NCBI RefSeq assembly: GCF_003332305.1 | Contig: NZ_QOIO01000042.1 | Span: 1 to 52,296, forward strand | Source of the DNA: Microvirga aerophila | GTDB lineage: Bacteria > Pseudomonadota > Alphaproteobacteria > Rhizobiales > Beijerinckiaceae | DNA length: 52,296 bases | Direction: 5' to 3' | Shown: one piece after another, positions 16,425 through 24,921 of the stretch | Layout: each line of letters opens with the position of its first letter | Position numbering within the stretch: the first letter of the stretch is position 1 | The notes under the pieces: model-generated | Seen by the model: only the letters and a program-made list of their open reading frames with translations | Told to the model about the DNA's origin: nothing | Databases searched by the model: none | Made by a program: the position numbers and the translations under genes

Positions 16425-17429
16425 ATGGATTTCACTCCTGCGACCTGGCTGCCCGTGGCCTTTGCGGGTCTCATGGGCTTGTCCGTCCTTCTCTACGTGG
16501 TACTCGACGGCTATGACCTTGGCGTGGGCATTCTCAGCGGCACCGTACGAGGAGAGCACCGAGACCGGATGATCGCCTCGATTGGCCCGTTCTGGGACGC
16601 GAACGAAACCTGGCTCGTGCTCGCGGTTGGCCTGCTCCTTGTCGCCTTTCCGCAGGCTCACGGCGCAATCCTGGGAGAACTTTACCTCCCGGTCGCCGGC
16701 CTGCTGCTGGGTCTCATCCTGCGTGGCGTCGCGTTCGAGTTCAGGGCCAAGTCGGCTGTGGGGTACAAGGTCTGGTGGGACCGCGCCTTTGTAGGGGGCT
16801 CCACGTTGGCTGCCCTCATGCAGGGCTACATGCTCGGGCTCTACATCGTGGGCTTTGAGCGCACCCCCGCCAACGTGTCGTTCGCCCTGCTGACAGCCCT
16901 TTGCCTTGTGGCCGGCTACGCCTTCATCGGGGCGGCCTGGCTCATTATGAAGACCGAAGGCGAGCTGCAGCGCCGGGCCGTGGCTTGGGCTCGGGGCACC
17001 CTTCTCCTGTCGGGGATCGGCATGGTGGCGGTGTCCGTTGTCACGCCGCTTGTATCGGAACGCATCTGGGACAAGTGGCTGAGCTTGCCGAACTTCGTTC
17101 TCCTTGCACCTATTCCCCTCGTGACCGCAGGCCTCTTCGTGGGGCTCAGCATCGTGCTGCCGCACCTGCCTACGCGCACGGACCGCTTCTGCTGGATGCC
17201 GTTCGTCGGAGCCGTCGGCATCTTCATGCTCGGCTTCCACGGCCTTGCCTACAGCTTCTTCCCGTACATCGTTCCGGACAAGCTAACCGTGTGGCAGGCG
17301 GCCGCCGCGCCCGAGTCGCTGATGATCATGTTTGTGGGTGCACTGCTGGTGTTGCCGATCATCGCCGCCTATTCGGCCTTCGCCTATCGCATCTTCTGGG
17401 GCAAGGCGACGGATCTGCGCTACTACTGA
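16425..17429 (+). CDS. cydB: Cytochrome bd-type ubiquinol oxidase subunit II
   Basis: The 334-residue partner subunit of cydA, with about eight hydrophobic segments. It has the family marks LDGYDLGVGIL near the N-terminus and GPFWDANETWLVLA around residue 55. The start ATG is 12 bases after cydA. A strong hairpin terminator follows 25 bases after the stop and closes the regulator-cydA-cydB operon. A 506-codon open frame on the opposite strand is only a compositional shadow. Confidence 0.96.
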   Translation: MDFTPATWLPVAFAGLMGLSVLLYVVLDGYDLGVGILSGTVRGEHRDRMIASIGPFWDANETWLVLAVGLLLVAFPQAHGAILGELYLPVAGLLLGLILRGVAFEFRAKSAVGYKVWWDRAFVGGSTLAALMQGYMLGLYIVGFERTPANVSFALLTALCLVAGYAFIGAAWLIMKTEGELQRRAVAWARGTLLLSGIGMVAVSVVTPLVSERIWDKWLSLPNFVLLAPIPLVTAGLFVGLSIVLPHLPTRTDRFCWMPFVGAVGIFMLGFHGLAYSFFPYIVPDKLTVWQAAAAPESLMIMFVGALLVLPIIAAYSAFAYRIFWGKATDLRYY

Positions 17430-17454
17430 GGCTGGCCGCCAGAAAGAAAATTGC

Positions 17455-17483
17455 GTGTCGCCGCCCTTTTTGGGCGGCGACAC
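17455..17483 (+). terminator. Hairpin terminator after cydB
   Basis: A perfect 12-bp stem (GTGTCGCCGCCC at 17455-17466 pairing with 17472-17483) closes a TTTTT loop. There is no long U-tract after it. Convergent genes lie on each side, so it may act for both. Confidence 0.8.
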
Positions 17484-17517
17484 GACTGGCATCTAGGATC
17501 GAAGGGGAGTAGGTCGC

Positions 17518-18027
17518 TTAGCGGTCGGCCTTATCCCCGCTGGTGGTCAGTTCCACATAGCGGCGGGTGACGGGTTCGATAATGCCGGCGACCTCCTGGG
17601 CCGCCTGTTCCTCCTCCCGCACCGATTGTTGGAATGCCGAGATGTGCGCCGTCTCGCCGGCAGTCTCTGCAATGGTGATCAGAGAACGGTAGGCTCCAAT
17701 CTGCTCATATTGATAAGCGTAGCCCGCATAGAGGTTCCTGAGGGTCTCGTCCTGAAACAGCCCATGCACGGTCGCGCCGACAGTGCCGGCCACCGTGGTG
17801 ACGGTCTCCTTGATGCTGGAGATGCTCTCGCCTGCGGATTGAAGAGCCTGTTCGAGGCGAGCCAGCTGCTGGCGTGTGGTTCCGATATGACGCTGAAGGA
17901 GCGCCGCGTAGTCCGGATATCTCTCCAGGCGTGAGACCTGAACCTCCATCTGCTGCAGGCCTTGCTGCTCCATCGCATGAGTGTTGCGCAATGCTGTGAC
18001 ATAGATCGAGCGGGCATCGGTGGCCAT
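17518..18027 (-). CDS. DUF892 (YciF-type) ferritin-like protein
   Basis: A 169-residue four-helix-bundle protein of the DUF892 family. It begins MATDARSIYVTALRNTHAMEQ, has the central HGLFQDETLRNLYAGYAYQ, and then IGAYRSLITIAETAG and SVREEEQAAQE, whose glutamates and histidine lie where the family has di-iron ligands. This copy is full length, unlike the one at 13.8 kb. GGAGGAG lies before the ATG at 18027. An EcfG-type promoter is 32 bases upstream, so general-stress induction is likely. The cellular role of the family is not established. Confidence 0.88.
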   Translation of the reverse strand: MATDARSIYVTALRNTHAMEQQGLQQMEVQVSRLERYPDYAALLQRHIGTTRQQLARLEQALQSAGESISSIKETVTTVAGTVGATVHGLFQDETLRNLYAGYAYQYEQIGAYRSLITIAETAGETAHISAFQQSVREEEQAAQEVAGIIEPVTRRYVELTTSGDKADR

Positions 18028-18058
18028 GAGCGTGCTCCTCCAAGTGTTCGTCAACGGT

Positions 18059-18083
18059 AACAGACAGCCTTCCGCCAGGTTCC
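18059..18083 (-). promoter_or_regulatory. EcfG-type general-stress promoter of the DUF892 gene
   Basis: Read on the minus strand: GGAAC (18083-18079), 17 bases, GTT (18061-18059). The -35 is perfect. The start codon is 32 bases downstream. Confidence 0.65.
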
Positions 18084-18105
18084 AGCCGCCTCGGTCGACC
18101 TCGGG

Positions 18106-19224
18106 TCAGGTCCAGTAAAGGATTCGAGCTGCGGGAAGGTGCTTGCTGACTGCTTCTTCGAAGAAGACGCGCATCTCCTTCATGACACTGGGCGTGTACA
18201 CATACTTGACCGTATTGAACTTGGTCGTCTTACGCGCCCGCGTTGCTTCATCCATGTCAAGATTTGAGCCGGGATACCACCCGGTCAGCACGCTCTTCGA
18301 ACCCGGCGTGAAGCGATGCGTGATCAGCTCCACCGTCAGATCCAGGTTGGGAATGCCGGCGACCTGCTGAGCCGCCTCCTGCAGAAGGGCGCTATAAGCC
18401 TCTCGCCAGCCTTCCACCGGCATGATGGGAGCAATCGTCAAACCCACCGGATACCCTGCGAGAGCCACCTGCCGCAGGGCACGAAGGCGGGCTGCAACAG
18501 GTGCCGTGCCCCCCTCGAAACGCGCCACCGGTTGCGCGTTGACCGAGAAGCGGATCCGGGTGTGTCGTTGATGCGAGAGATTGAGCAGGGGCTGGACCGC
18601 ATCGTATTTGGTCGTAAAGCGCAGCTGCACAGGAGCCTGCCAGGAGCCAAAGTGCGCAATCGTCTCCGCCAGGGAGCCCGTCAGGTGCTCAATGCCAAGA
18701 GGATCTGTGTAGCAGGACGCCTCGAAGGTCGTGCCCTCGTGCGCCCTGTCGATTGAGCGGGATGTCACCGCTCCTCTGCCTACATAGTCTGCCAGGCTGT
18801 CGAGGATTTCAGGAAGGTTGGCATAGACCCGCGTGACCGGCGGACCAGCAAGGGAGCCTGCCAGGTAGCAGTAATGGCAGTGAGCCGGGCAACCCTCCGC
18901 AAGATCCACACGCCAGTCCGCGCTGGGTGGGATCGGCTGCAGGCGGCGCTTGCTGGGAGGCGCAACCACAACAGCAAGGGTTGTCTTGGCGTTGACATAA
19001 GTCTGCCGGCTATTCTTGCCGGAAAGGCCGGTCAGGCGATTGCTCTTGAGCTCCACAATCTCAGATCCAAGAGCGGCGGCCCGCTCCAGAATGGCCCGCC
19101 CGTGTTCCCATTCCAGCGCGGCCGGGGTAACGAGCACGCGCCTGGGACGCCAGAGCTTGGGTGACGACTGGTCGGCTCGTGGTTCAGGACTTTGTGCGGC
19201 AGCCCTCACGAGATCGGTTAACAC
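18106..19224 (-). CDS. SPL-family radical SAM protein (spore photoproduct lyase-like), copy 1
   Basis: A 372-residue protein with the radical-SAM cluster motif GCPAHCHYCY (Cys112, Cys116, Cys119), which holds a 4Fe-4S cluster and cleaves S-adenosylmethionine. Overall similarity is to the spore photoproduct lyase family, which reverses a thymine dimer using a 5'-deoxyadenosyl radical. This organism is unlikely to sporulate, so the substrate may be another pyrimidine photoproduct. A GTG start at 19224 with AGAGG nine bases before is the only reasonable start. It faces away from the SDR gene across a 241-base divergent spacer and opens the DNA-damage cluster. Confidence 0.85.
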   Translation of the reverse strand: MLTDLVRAAAQSPEPRADQSSPKLWRPRRVLVTPAALEWEHGRAILERAAALGSEIVELKSNRLTGLSGKNSRQTYVNAKTTLAVVVAPPSKRRLQPIPPSADWRVDLAEGCPAHCHYCYLAGSLAGPPVTRVYANLPEILDSLADYVGRGAVTSRSIDRAHEGTTFEASCYTDPLGIEHLTGSLAETIAHFGSWQAPVQLRFTTKYDAVQPLLNLSHQRHTRIRFSVNAQPVARFEGGTAPVAARLRALRQVALAGYPVGLTIAPIMPVEGWREAYSALLQEAAQQVAGIPNLDLTVELITHRFTPGSKSVLTGWYPGSNLDMDEATRARKTTKFNTVKYVYTPSVMKEMRVFFEEAVSKHLPAARILYWT

Positions 19225-19404
19225 GACAACATGCCTCTGATGGAAGTCCGCTGGTCAGCGGACTCGGGTGCTTTGGGATGGATGCGGCCTTCGCAAGACA
19301 GGCTAAAGGCGACTTGCAGCCGCCCGCCCTGCTGACATCTTATGTGGATCTTGGAGCAGCCGATTGTAAGCAAAGAGGGAAAGTAAAACCGATGTGTCAC
19401 ATGC

Positions 19405-19429
19405 TGAACTGAAGTGTTCGCCGCGCGTT
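19405..19429 (+). promoter_or_regulatory. EcfG-like promoter of the SDR gene (one mismatch)
   Basis: TGAAC at 19405-19409, 17 bases, GTT at 19427-19429 (CGTT if the preceding base is counted). The start codon is 37 bases downstream. Confidence 0.45.
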
Positions 19430-19465
19430 GGGGATCATCTTCCATGTGATCCTGGCAGGCAGGCG

Positions 19466-20476
19466 ATGAGCTATCCCGATTTGAAGCCCCTCCACCAGCA
19501 GGTGATCGTGATCACTGGCGCATCCAGCGGCATCGGCCTGGTCACGGTGCGGATGGCCGCAAAAGCGGGAGCCGGTGTGCTGCTTGTCGCCCGCAACGAG
19601 GAGGCTCTACGCCGGATTGCAGAGGGGCTGCAGGCGGACGGTGCCCGCGTCGACTATGTTGCCGCTGACGTCAGCCGCAGCGAGGACCATGAGCGAATCG
19701 CCCGAACTGCGGTCGAGCGCTTCGGCGGCTTTGATAGCTGGGTGAACAATGCTTCCGTAGGAACAGCCGGCGAGCTGGACAAAGTCACGCTTAAGGATCA
19801 TCGCCGGGTCTTTGAGGTCAACTACTGGGGCGTGGTATACGGCTCCCTCGAAGCGGCCAAGCATCTCCGCGGACGAGGTGGAGCCATCATCAACATCGGC
19901 AGCGTGTTGGGCGAGCGCACCGTCGTTCTTCAGGGGCCCTACTGCGCGGCCAAGCACGCGGTCCGAGCCTTCACGACCGGACTTCGAATGGAGCTTGAAC
20001 GGGAAGGCGCGCCTGTCTCCGTCACCCACATCAAGCCAAGCTCCATCGACACGCCTTTTCCTGAGCATGCACGCAATTATCTCAACACCGGCATTCAGGT
20101 TCCGCCCCCTGTCTACTCTCCCGCTCTTGTTGCGGAAGCAATCCTCTTTGCTTGTCAGACCCCTCGGCGCGAGCTGACGGTGGGCTTTGGCGGCAAGATG
20201 GCTCCTCTGATGGGCAGGTTGTTCCCGCGCTTGACCGACCGGCTGATGGAGGCTGTCGGGTACTGGGCCCAGGAGACTAGAAACCCGGGGATTCCTGTGC
20301 GTCGGGACAATCTTTACAGCCCCCGCGAGGATGGAGCCGAGCGCAGCAGTCTTGGGTACCCGGTTGTTCTCAGGAACAGCCCCTATCTGAAAGCTCAAAT
20401 GCACCCAGTCGCAACAGCGGCGATCCTCTGCGGCTTGGCCCTTGGGCTTGCCGCGGCGAGCAGAGCGCGCCGGTGA
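19466..20476 (+). CDS. SDR-family oxidoreductase
   Basis: A 336-residue short-chain dehydrogenase of the classical type, NAD(P)-dependent. The cofactor site is TGASSGIG near residue 17, the NNAS motif is WVNNASVG, the catalytic serine is in NIGSVLG, and the Tyr-Lys pair is in GPYCAAKHA. A C-terminal extension of about 100 residues ends in a hydrophobic helix (VATAAILCGLALGLAAAS) with a basic tail, suggesting membrane attachment. The ATG at 19466 follows a purine-rich CAGGCAGG; the longer frame from 19394 crosses the promoter. The substrate is unknown. It lies between the two repair blocks. Confidence 0.88.
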   Translation: MSYPDLKPLHQQVIVITGASSGIGLVTVRMAAKAGAGVLLVARNEEALRRIAEGLQADGARVDYVAADVSRSEDHERIARTAVERFGGFDSWVNNASVGTAGELDKVTLKDHRRVFEVNYWGVVYGSLEAAKHLRGRGGAIINIGSVLGERTVVLQGPYCAAKHAVRAFTTGLRMELEREGAPVSVTHIKPSSIDTPFPEHARNYLNTGIQVPPPVYSPALVAEAILFACQTPRRELTVGFGGKMAPLMGRLFPRLTDRLMEAVGYWAQETRNPGIPVRRDNLYSPREDGAERSSLGYPVVLRNSPYLKAQMHPVATAAILCGLALGLAAASRARR

Positions 20477-20498
20477 CGCCGCAATAGGCGCGAGATGC

Positions 20499-21155
20499 TC
20501 AGGCCTGCCTTCCCGCTGCGGCTACAGGGCCAGGAAGCATCTGGGCCGCAGGTCCCAGGGAAGCGATGAACTCCCCTGCCAGTGCATGGGCTGCCGCAGG
20601 ATTTGTGGCGAAGTCGACCTCATCCGTATCAACCTCGATCATAGTCAGGCCCAGAGCCTCTGATCGCAGCTGTTCCAGCCGCCGGTCGATGGCTGCGCAG
20701 AGATCAACGAGATAAGCGCGTTCAATGCCTGCTTCCTGGCTCCTGCCGCGGAGCGCTATCCGCCGTAGCTGGGTATCAGGGGTGCATTGCAGGTGAACCA
20801 CAAGAGCGGGATGACCAACACGGTCGACGAGGCGATGAAAGACGGCTTCCGCAGCATCTGCATCAGCTGGCGAGCAGCCGATGTCGGTGTATGACAGGTC
20901 TTGGAATAGGGCGAAGTCACAGACGATCAAATCCTTGCTCTTGCCTGTGGCATTCCGGATGAGATCGGCGTGCGAGAGAAGAAAGCTGATGTTCTTCTCA
21001 AAACCGTAAACCTGAGGAGCCGCGTAGAACTGACTGAAGAAGGGTACGTTGAGAACATCCTCGTGCACTACCTGCGTGTCCCAAGCCTCAGCCAGAACAC
21101 GGGCAAGTGTTGTCTTCCCAGCACCGATGCCGCCAACGATCTCCAGTCTGGTCAT
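20499..21155 (-). CDS. Deoxynucleoside-kinase-like P-loop protein
   Basis: A 218-residue protein of the dNK fold. It has Walker A GGIGAGKTT at residues 8-16, then VVHEDVLNVPFFSQFYA (the substrate-site glutamate region) and CDFALFQDLSYT (the usual DR-S region is altered). The lid region carries arginines in LRRIALRGRSQEAGIERAY. Family members phosphorylate deoxynucleosides for salvage. Its place between an SPL protein and DHH-uvsE suggests recycling of nucleosides released in repair, which is inference. I chose the second ATG with TGAGG six bases before. It is convergent with the SDR gene, 22 bases away. Confidence 0.75.
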   Translation of the reverse strand: MTRLEIVGGIGAGKTTLARVLAEAWDTQVVHEDVLNVPFFSQFYAAPQVYGFEKNISFLLSHADLIRNATGKSKDLIVCDFALFQDLSYTDIGCSPADADAAEAVFHRLVDRVGHPALVVHLQCTPDTQLRRIALRGRSQEAGIERAYLVDLCAAIDRRLEQLRSEALGLTMIEVDTDEVDFATNPAAAHALAGEFIASLGPAAQMLPGPVAAAGRQA

Positions 21156-21341
21156 GGACAACCTCATCCTTAAAACAGAAGTCCATAGAAGCTTAGGAAT
21201 AATCGGGAGGTCTCGCCTCAGCCCGCCGCATAACTAATCGACGCCTGAGCGGGATGTTCCGGGCCTAATTAAGGGCGTCTGGATTGATAAGCGCCGTAAC
21301 ATAACCCCGCCGATCAGGCTGATGGCCGGCGATCTCCGAGG

Positions 21342-21366
21342 CGAACCCCGGCTCATACTGGTCGTT
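21342..21366 (+). promoter_or_regulatory. EcfG-like promoter of the DHH-uvsE operon (one mismatch)
   Basis: CGAAC at 21342-21346, 17 bases, GTT at 21364-21366 (CGTT with the base before). The GTG start of the DHH gene is 31 bases downstream. Confidence 0.45.
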
Positions 21367-21397
21367 GGAGTGTGTATCCCTTCGCAGGTGAGATGCC

Positions 21398-22456
21398 GTG
21401 ACCTTTGAAAACCCGATCCCAGTTGTTCAGCAAACCTTCCGCACGGTCGTAGACAGGTTCAGGGTTGATGCTCCCGTGCTGATCCTTGGGCACAACGATG
21501 CGGACGGCCTCTCGGCCGTGGCCCTGCTAGCACGGTCGCTCGGGCAGGCTGGTCTTCCGCTTCAGACCCGAATCGTGGGACGGGGCGAGAACCCATGGTC
21601 GGAGGCAATGCGCACCGAACTGTCTAACGCTCCAGTCGGCGGCTTGATCATCACCGATCTGGGAGTGCGCGAGGGCGATATCCTGCCGGGAGCCGAAACC
21701 ATGGTGATCGACCACCATGTCCCCACTGGCATCCCAGGATCGGCAAACGTGATCTCGGGCTTCCACATGGACCCGGTGCCGACATCCAGCCTGCTGGCCT
21801 ACTGGTGCGCCGCCGTATTGGCCGAGGTTGACGATCTGCTCTGGATCGCTGCGCTTGGCATCATCGGCGACATGGCCGAGAAGGCGGGCTTCGAGGAAAT
21901 GGAGGGCGCGCGCAAGCGCTACGGGATCACGGTGCTGCGGGAAGCGACCGCGCTGCTCAATGCGCCGCGACGCAGTGCCAGCGGGGACGCAAAGCCCGCC
22001 CTTGACCTTCTCATGAAAGCTGGTGGCCCTAAGGAGATCCTCTCTGGCGAGCACCCGGAGACCGCCCTCCTCCAAGCCGCCCGTGAGGAGGTCAAGCAGG
22101 AGCTTGAGGCCGCCAAGCGCGTGCCCCCGAAGGTCAAAGGCAGCGTGGCGCTGATCCGGTTCCACTCGCCGTGCCAGATCCACCCGCTGGTGGCACAAGC
22201 CTGGCGTGGTCGGCTCAGGAACAGCATCGTTCTTGCCGTCAACACCGGCTACCGGCCGGGCTGGATCCACTTTGCCGCCCGCACAGCCCTTGATCTGGAT
22301 CTCATCGCTTTTCTCAGGGACAACGCCCCGCCAGGGGCCGACCAGAACTACGGCAGCGGTCACAGGCAGGCGACAGGCGGTGCGCTGCGCCCCGAGTCCT
22401 GGAACCTGTTCGTCGAGAAGCTCGGCTTCGGACCCGACGTGATGGTGCAGCCATGA
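21398..22456 (+). CDS. DHH-family phosphoesterase
   Basis: A 352-residue protein of the DHH superfamily (RecJ-like nucleases, oligoribonucleases and pyrophosphatases). Metal ligands are seen in GHNDADG (residues 31-37), TDLGV, and the DHH triad at residues 105-107 (IDHHVPTG). The C-terminal DHHA1 motif is YGSGHRQATGGAL. The GTG at 21398 follows AGGTGAGATG. The stop overlaps the uvsE start in ATGA, so the two are translationally coupled. A 5'-to-3' single-strand exonuclease or oligonucleotide-degrading role after UvsE incision would fit, but the sequence does not show the substrate. Confidence 0.85.
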   Translation: MTFENPIPVVQQTFRTVVDRFRVDAPVLILGHNDADGLSAVALLARSLGQAGLPLQTRIVGRGENPWSEAMRTELSNAPVGGLIITDLGVREGDILPGAETMVIDHHVPTGIPGSANVISGFHMDPVPTSSLLAYWCAAVLAEVDDLLWIAALGIIGDMAEKAGFEEMEGARKRYGITVLREATALLNAPRRSASGDAKPALDLLMKAGGPKEILSGEHPETALLQAAREEVKQELEAAKRVPPKVKGSVALIRFHSPCQIHPLVAQAWRGRLRNSIVLAVNTGYRPGWIHFAARTALDLDLIAFLRDNAPPGADQNYGSGHRQATGGALRPESWNLFVEKLGFGPDVMVQP

Positions 22457-23499
22457 GTGCCCGGCCTGCCCGCCTCGGCTTCCCCGTCAAGATCATGGGC
22501 CAGCCGGACCTCAAGAGCAACGATGCCCGGCGCTCGGGCAGCAATCCGCATCTGAAGGTCTCGCTTGAATACCTCGACGCGATTCTCGACTACCTGGACC
22601 AGCATCATATCCGGATGTACCGGATGTCGTCGGACATCGCTCCCTATGCCACGCACCCGGACATGCCGCAGTTCCACAGCATGGTATAGGAAAGCGCCGC
22701 CGAGCTGCGGGCTTTCGGGGCCAAAGCCAAGCGCCTCGACATCCGCCTGTCCTTCCATCCCTCGCAGTTCGTGGTGCTCAACAGCCCAGACCCGAAGCTG
22801 GTGGAGAAAGGGATTTGGGATCTGTCGTCCCAGGCCGAGATGCTGGACCTCATGGAGCTCGGCCCGGAAGCGGTGCTGGTGATCCATGTGGGCGGGACCT
22901 ATGGCGACCGGCAGGCCAGTGCCGCGCGCTGGGTGGAGACCTGGAAGATCCTGCCCGAACCGGTGCGCCGGCGGCTTGTTCTGGAGCATGACGACATCCG
23001 TTTCAGTGCGGCCGACGTGCTCTGGATCCACGAGCACACGGGGGTGAGGCTGGTCTTCGACCATCAGCATTTCTGGTGCCAGAACCCGGAAGGGCTTGAG
23101 CTAAGGCCGACGGTGGAGGCTTTCCTCAGAACATGGCCCCAGGACGAGCGCCCCAAGATCTACTTCTCCTCACCCCGCACCGAACTCCGCCAGGTCAAGC
23201 GCACGGACCGGAAAACCCGCAAGAGCACGATGGTGAACGTCGCCCCCGTGTGGACCGGCCATGCGGATTTCTGCAATCCGTTCGAGTTCATCACTTTCAT
23301 GCGCACGGTGGATGGGCTCGAGTTTGACGTGATGCTTGAGGCCAAGGTGAAGGATCTGGCACTCATCCGGTTACGGCCTGATCTGCTACGCTATGCTCCT
23401 GATGTGGCGGCGCGCTTTGGTCTGAGTGCATCCGAAGCGCTCCTCCTGGAGCAGGAGGAGGCCGCGTTGCTTCAAACTGAGCCCGATGCCGGCGCGTAA
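22453..23499 (+). pseudogene. uvsE: UV damage endonuclease UvsE, interrupted by one in-frame TAG
   Basis: The frame encodes a 348-codon UvsE/UVDE, a TIM-barrel metalloenzyme that nicks DNA 5' of UV photoproducts and abasic sites. Conserved segments are intact on both sides: GFPVKIMG, MYRMSSDIAPYATHPDMPQF, then RLSFHPSQFVVLNSP, VLVIHVGGTYGDR, RRRLVLEHDDIRF, WTGHADFCNPFEF and DVMLEAKVKDLAL. The only lesion is TAG at 22687-22689, after MPQFHSMV and before ESAAELRAFG. No other frameshift or stop is seen. It could be a fresh mutation, a sequencing error or a readthrough codon; a restart near 22771 would lose essential parts. Coupled by ATGA to the DHH gene. Confidence 0.85.
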
Positions 23500-23679
23500 T
23501 TCTCCATGAGGACGAACCTTCGATCATAGGGCTCATTCTTCGTCTCTTTTCGTGCGATGCAGGCTCGCAGAAAGCTGAATTTCCAGGTGCGAATGACCAT
23601 ATAAGGTTCTGAACCTACCGAAACGAATCCGCTTCTTGTGGCGCACTGCGCATCGAAGATGCGGGTTGCTGGAACCCAC

Positions 23680-24747
23680 ATGGCACTCCCGAAGCAACTG
23701 ATCGACATTGAGCGGATCTATCTTGAACCGGCGGCAGAGACCTATGCGCGCGGCCAGGAGATCCTGGCCAAGTACCCGCAGGCCGAACGCACCTACGTTG
23801 AGTCGCACTGGAAGATCCCGTCCCTGCACGGCAACGAGGGCAATGCCGAGGATTGGCTTAGGATCAAGCGCAGCAGTCTCGTGCTGGGCGTGAAGAAGGG
23901 TCTCACGATGCGTCCGAACGGCCGCAGCGCCCACTTCATCGCCCCCTCGACTTCGAACGGCTGCGCCATGGCCTGCGCATACTGCTATGTTCCGCGCCGC
24001 AAGGGTTATGCCAATCCGATCTCGATCTTCGTCAACATCGAGGAGGCCTGTGCGGCCATCGCGCGGCATGCGGGGCGGCAAGGCATCCTTCCCGCGCCCG
24101 ACCAGATCGATCCGCAGCACTGGGTCTATGACATTGGCGAGAATGGCGATCTCTCGGTTGACGCATCGATTTGTGACAATGTCCGAGATCTGGTCGGCCT
24201 GTTCCGGCGCCTGCCCAATGCCAAAGGCTCGTTCGCGACCAAGTATGTGAACCGCGACCTGCTGTCGTACGATCCTCAGGGCAAGACCCGCATCCGCTTC
24301 TCACTCATGCCGGCGAAGATCGCCAAGGTCGTCGATGTGCCCACCTCGTCCATCTCCGAGCGGATTGCAGCGGTGAACGACTTCGTGCGGGCTGGATACG
24401 AGGTCCACCTGAACTTCTCGCCCATCATTGTCTACGAAGGTTGGGAGCAGGATTACCAGCCGCTGTTCGAGCAGATCGATCACGTGCTGTCACCCAAGGC
24501 GAAGGAGCAGCTGCGGGCGGAGATCATCTTCCTCACGCATAATGAGCAGTTGCACGAGGTGAACCTGCGCTGGCACCCAAAAGCGGAAGAGTACCTGTGG
24601 CGTCCTGACCTGCAGCAGGTGAAGCGCTCTGAGGGCGGCATGCTGAACCTGCGTTACAAGGTGGGCTGGAAGCAGAAGTGGCTTACGCGCTTTCAGGACC
24701 TGTTGGCAGACAAGCTCCCCTACTGCGGGGTTCGTTACGCATTCTAA
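23680..24747 (+). CDS. SPL-family radical SAM protein (spore photoproduct lyase-like), copy 2
   Basis: A 355-residue radical SAM protein with the cluster motif NGCAMACAYCYVPRR (Cys95, Cys99, Cys102). It differs from copy 1 in its N-terminal (LIDIERIYLEP) and C-terminal domains (QQVKRSEGGMLNLRYK, then LPYCGVRYAF), so the two represent different branches. Spore photoproduct lyases use the same fold and a conserved C-terminal region to split a thymine dimer directly. The ATG at 23680 has only a weak leader, and alternatives at 23638 and 23659 are less protein-like. It follows uvsE by 180 bases on the same strand and completes the UV-repair cluster. Confidence 0.87.
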   Translation: MALPKQLIDIERIYLEPAAETYARGQEILAKYPQAERTYVESHWKIPSLHGNEGNAEDWLRIKRSSLVLGVKKGLTMRPNGRSAHFIAPSTSNGCAMACAYCYVPRRKGYANPISIFVNIEEACAAIARHAGRQGILPAPDQIDPQHWVYDIGENGDLSVDASICDNVRDLVGLFRRLPNAKGSFATKYVNRDLLSYDPQGKTRIRFSLMPAKIAKVVDVPTSSISERIAAVNDFVRAGYEVHLNFSPIIVYEGWEQDYQPLFEQIDHVLSPKAKEQLRAEIIFLTHNEQLHEVNLRWHPKAEEYLWRPDLQQVKRSEGGMLNLRYKVGWKQKWLTRFQDLLADKLPYCGVRYAF

Positions 24748-24921
24748 AGGCAAATGTAATCTAGGCGCATGAAGCGAAAGCCACTGGATCGAGGCAAGGC
24801 CCACAGAAGCGGCTTTGAAACCAAGTGTACCTTTACGGCGGAGACCGGCGCACTAACTCCTCTGTTCGGGTGGGCAAGAGCTTACTCAGAGGACACGTGC
24901 CACCAAATCACATGAGCCCTC

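Noticed and set aside
15720..17240. 506-codon open frame antisense to cydAB
   Set aside because: It lies opposite two certain genes, and its product is low-complexity (rich in His, Gln, Asp, Arg and Gly). It is a shadow of high-GC codon bias.
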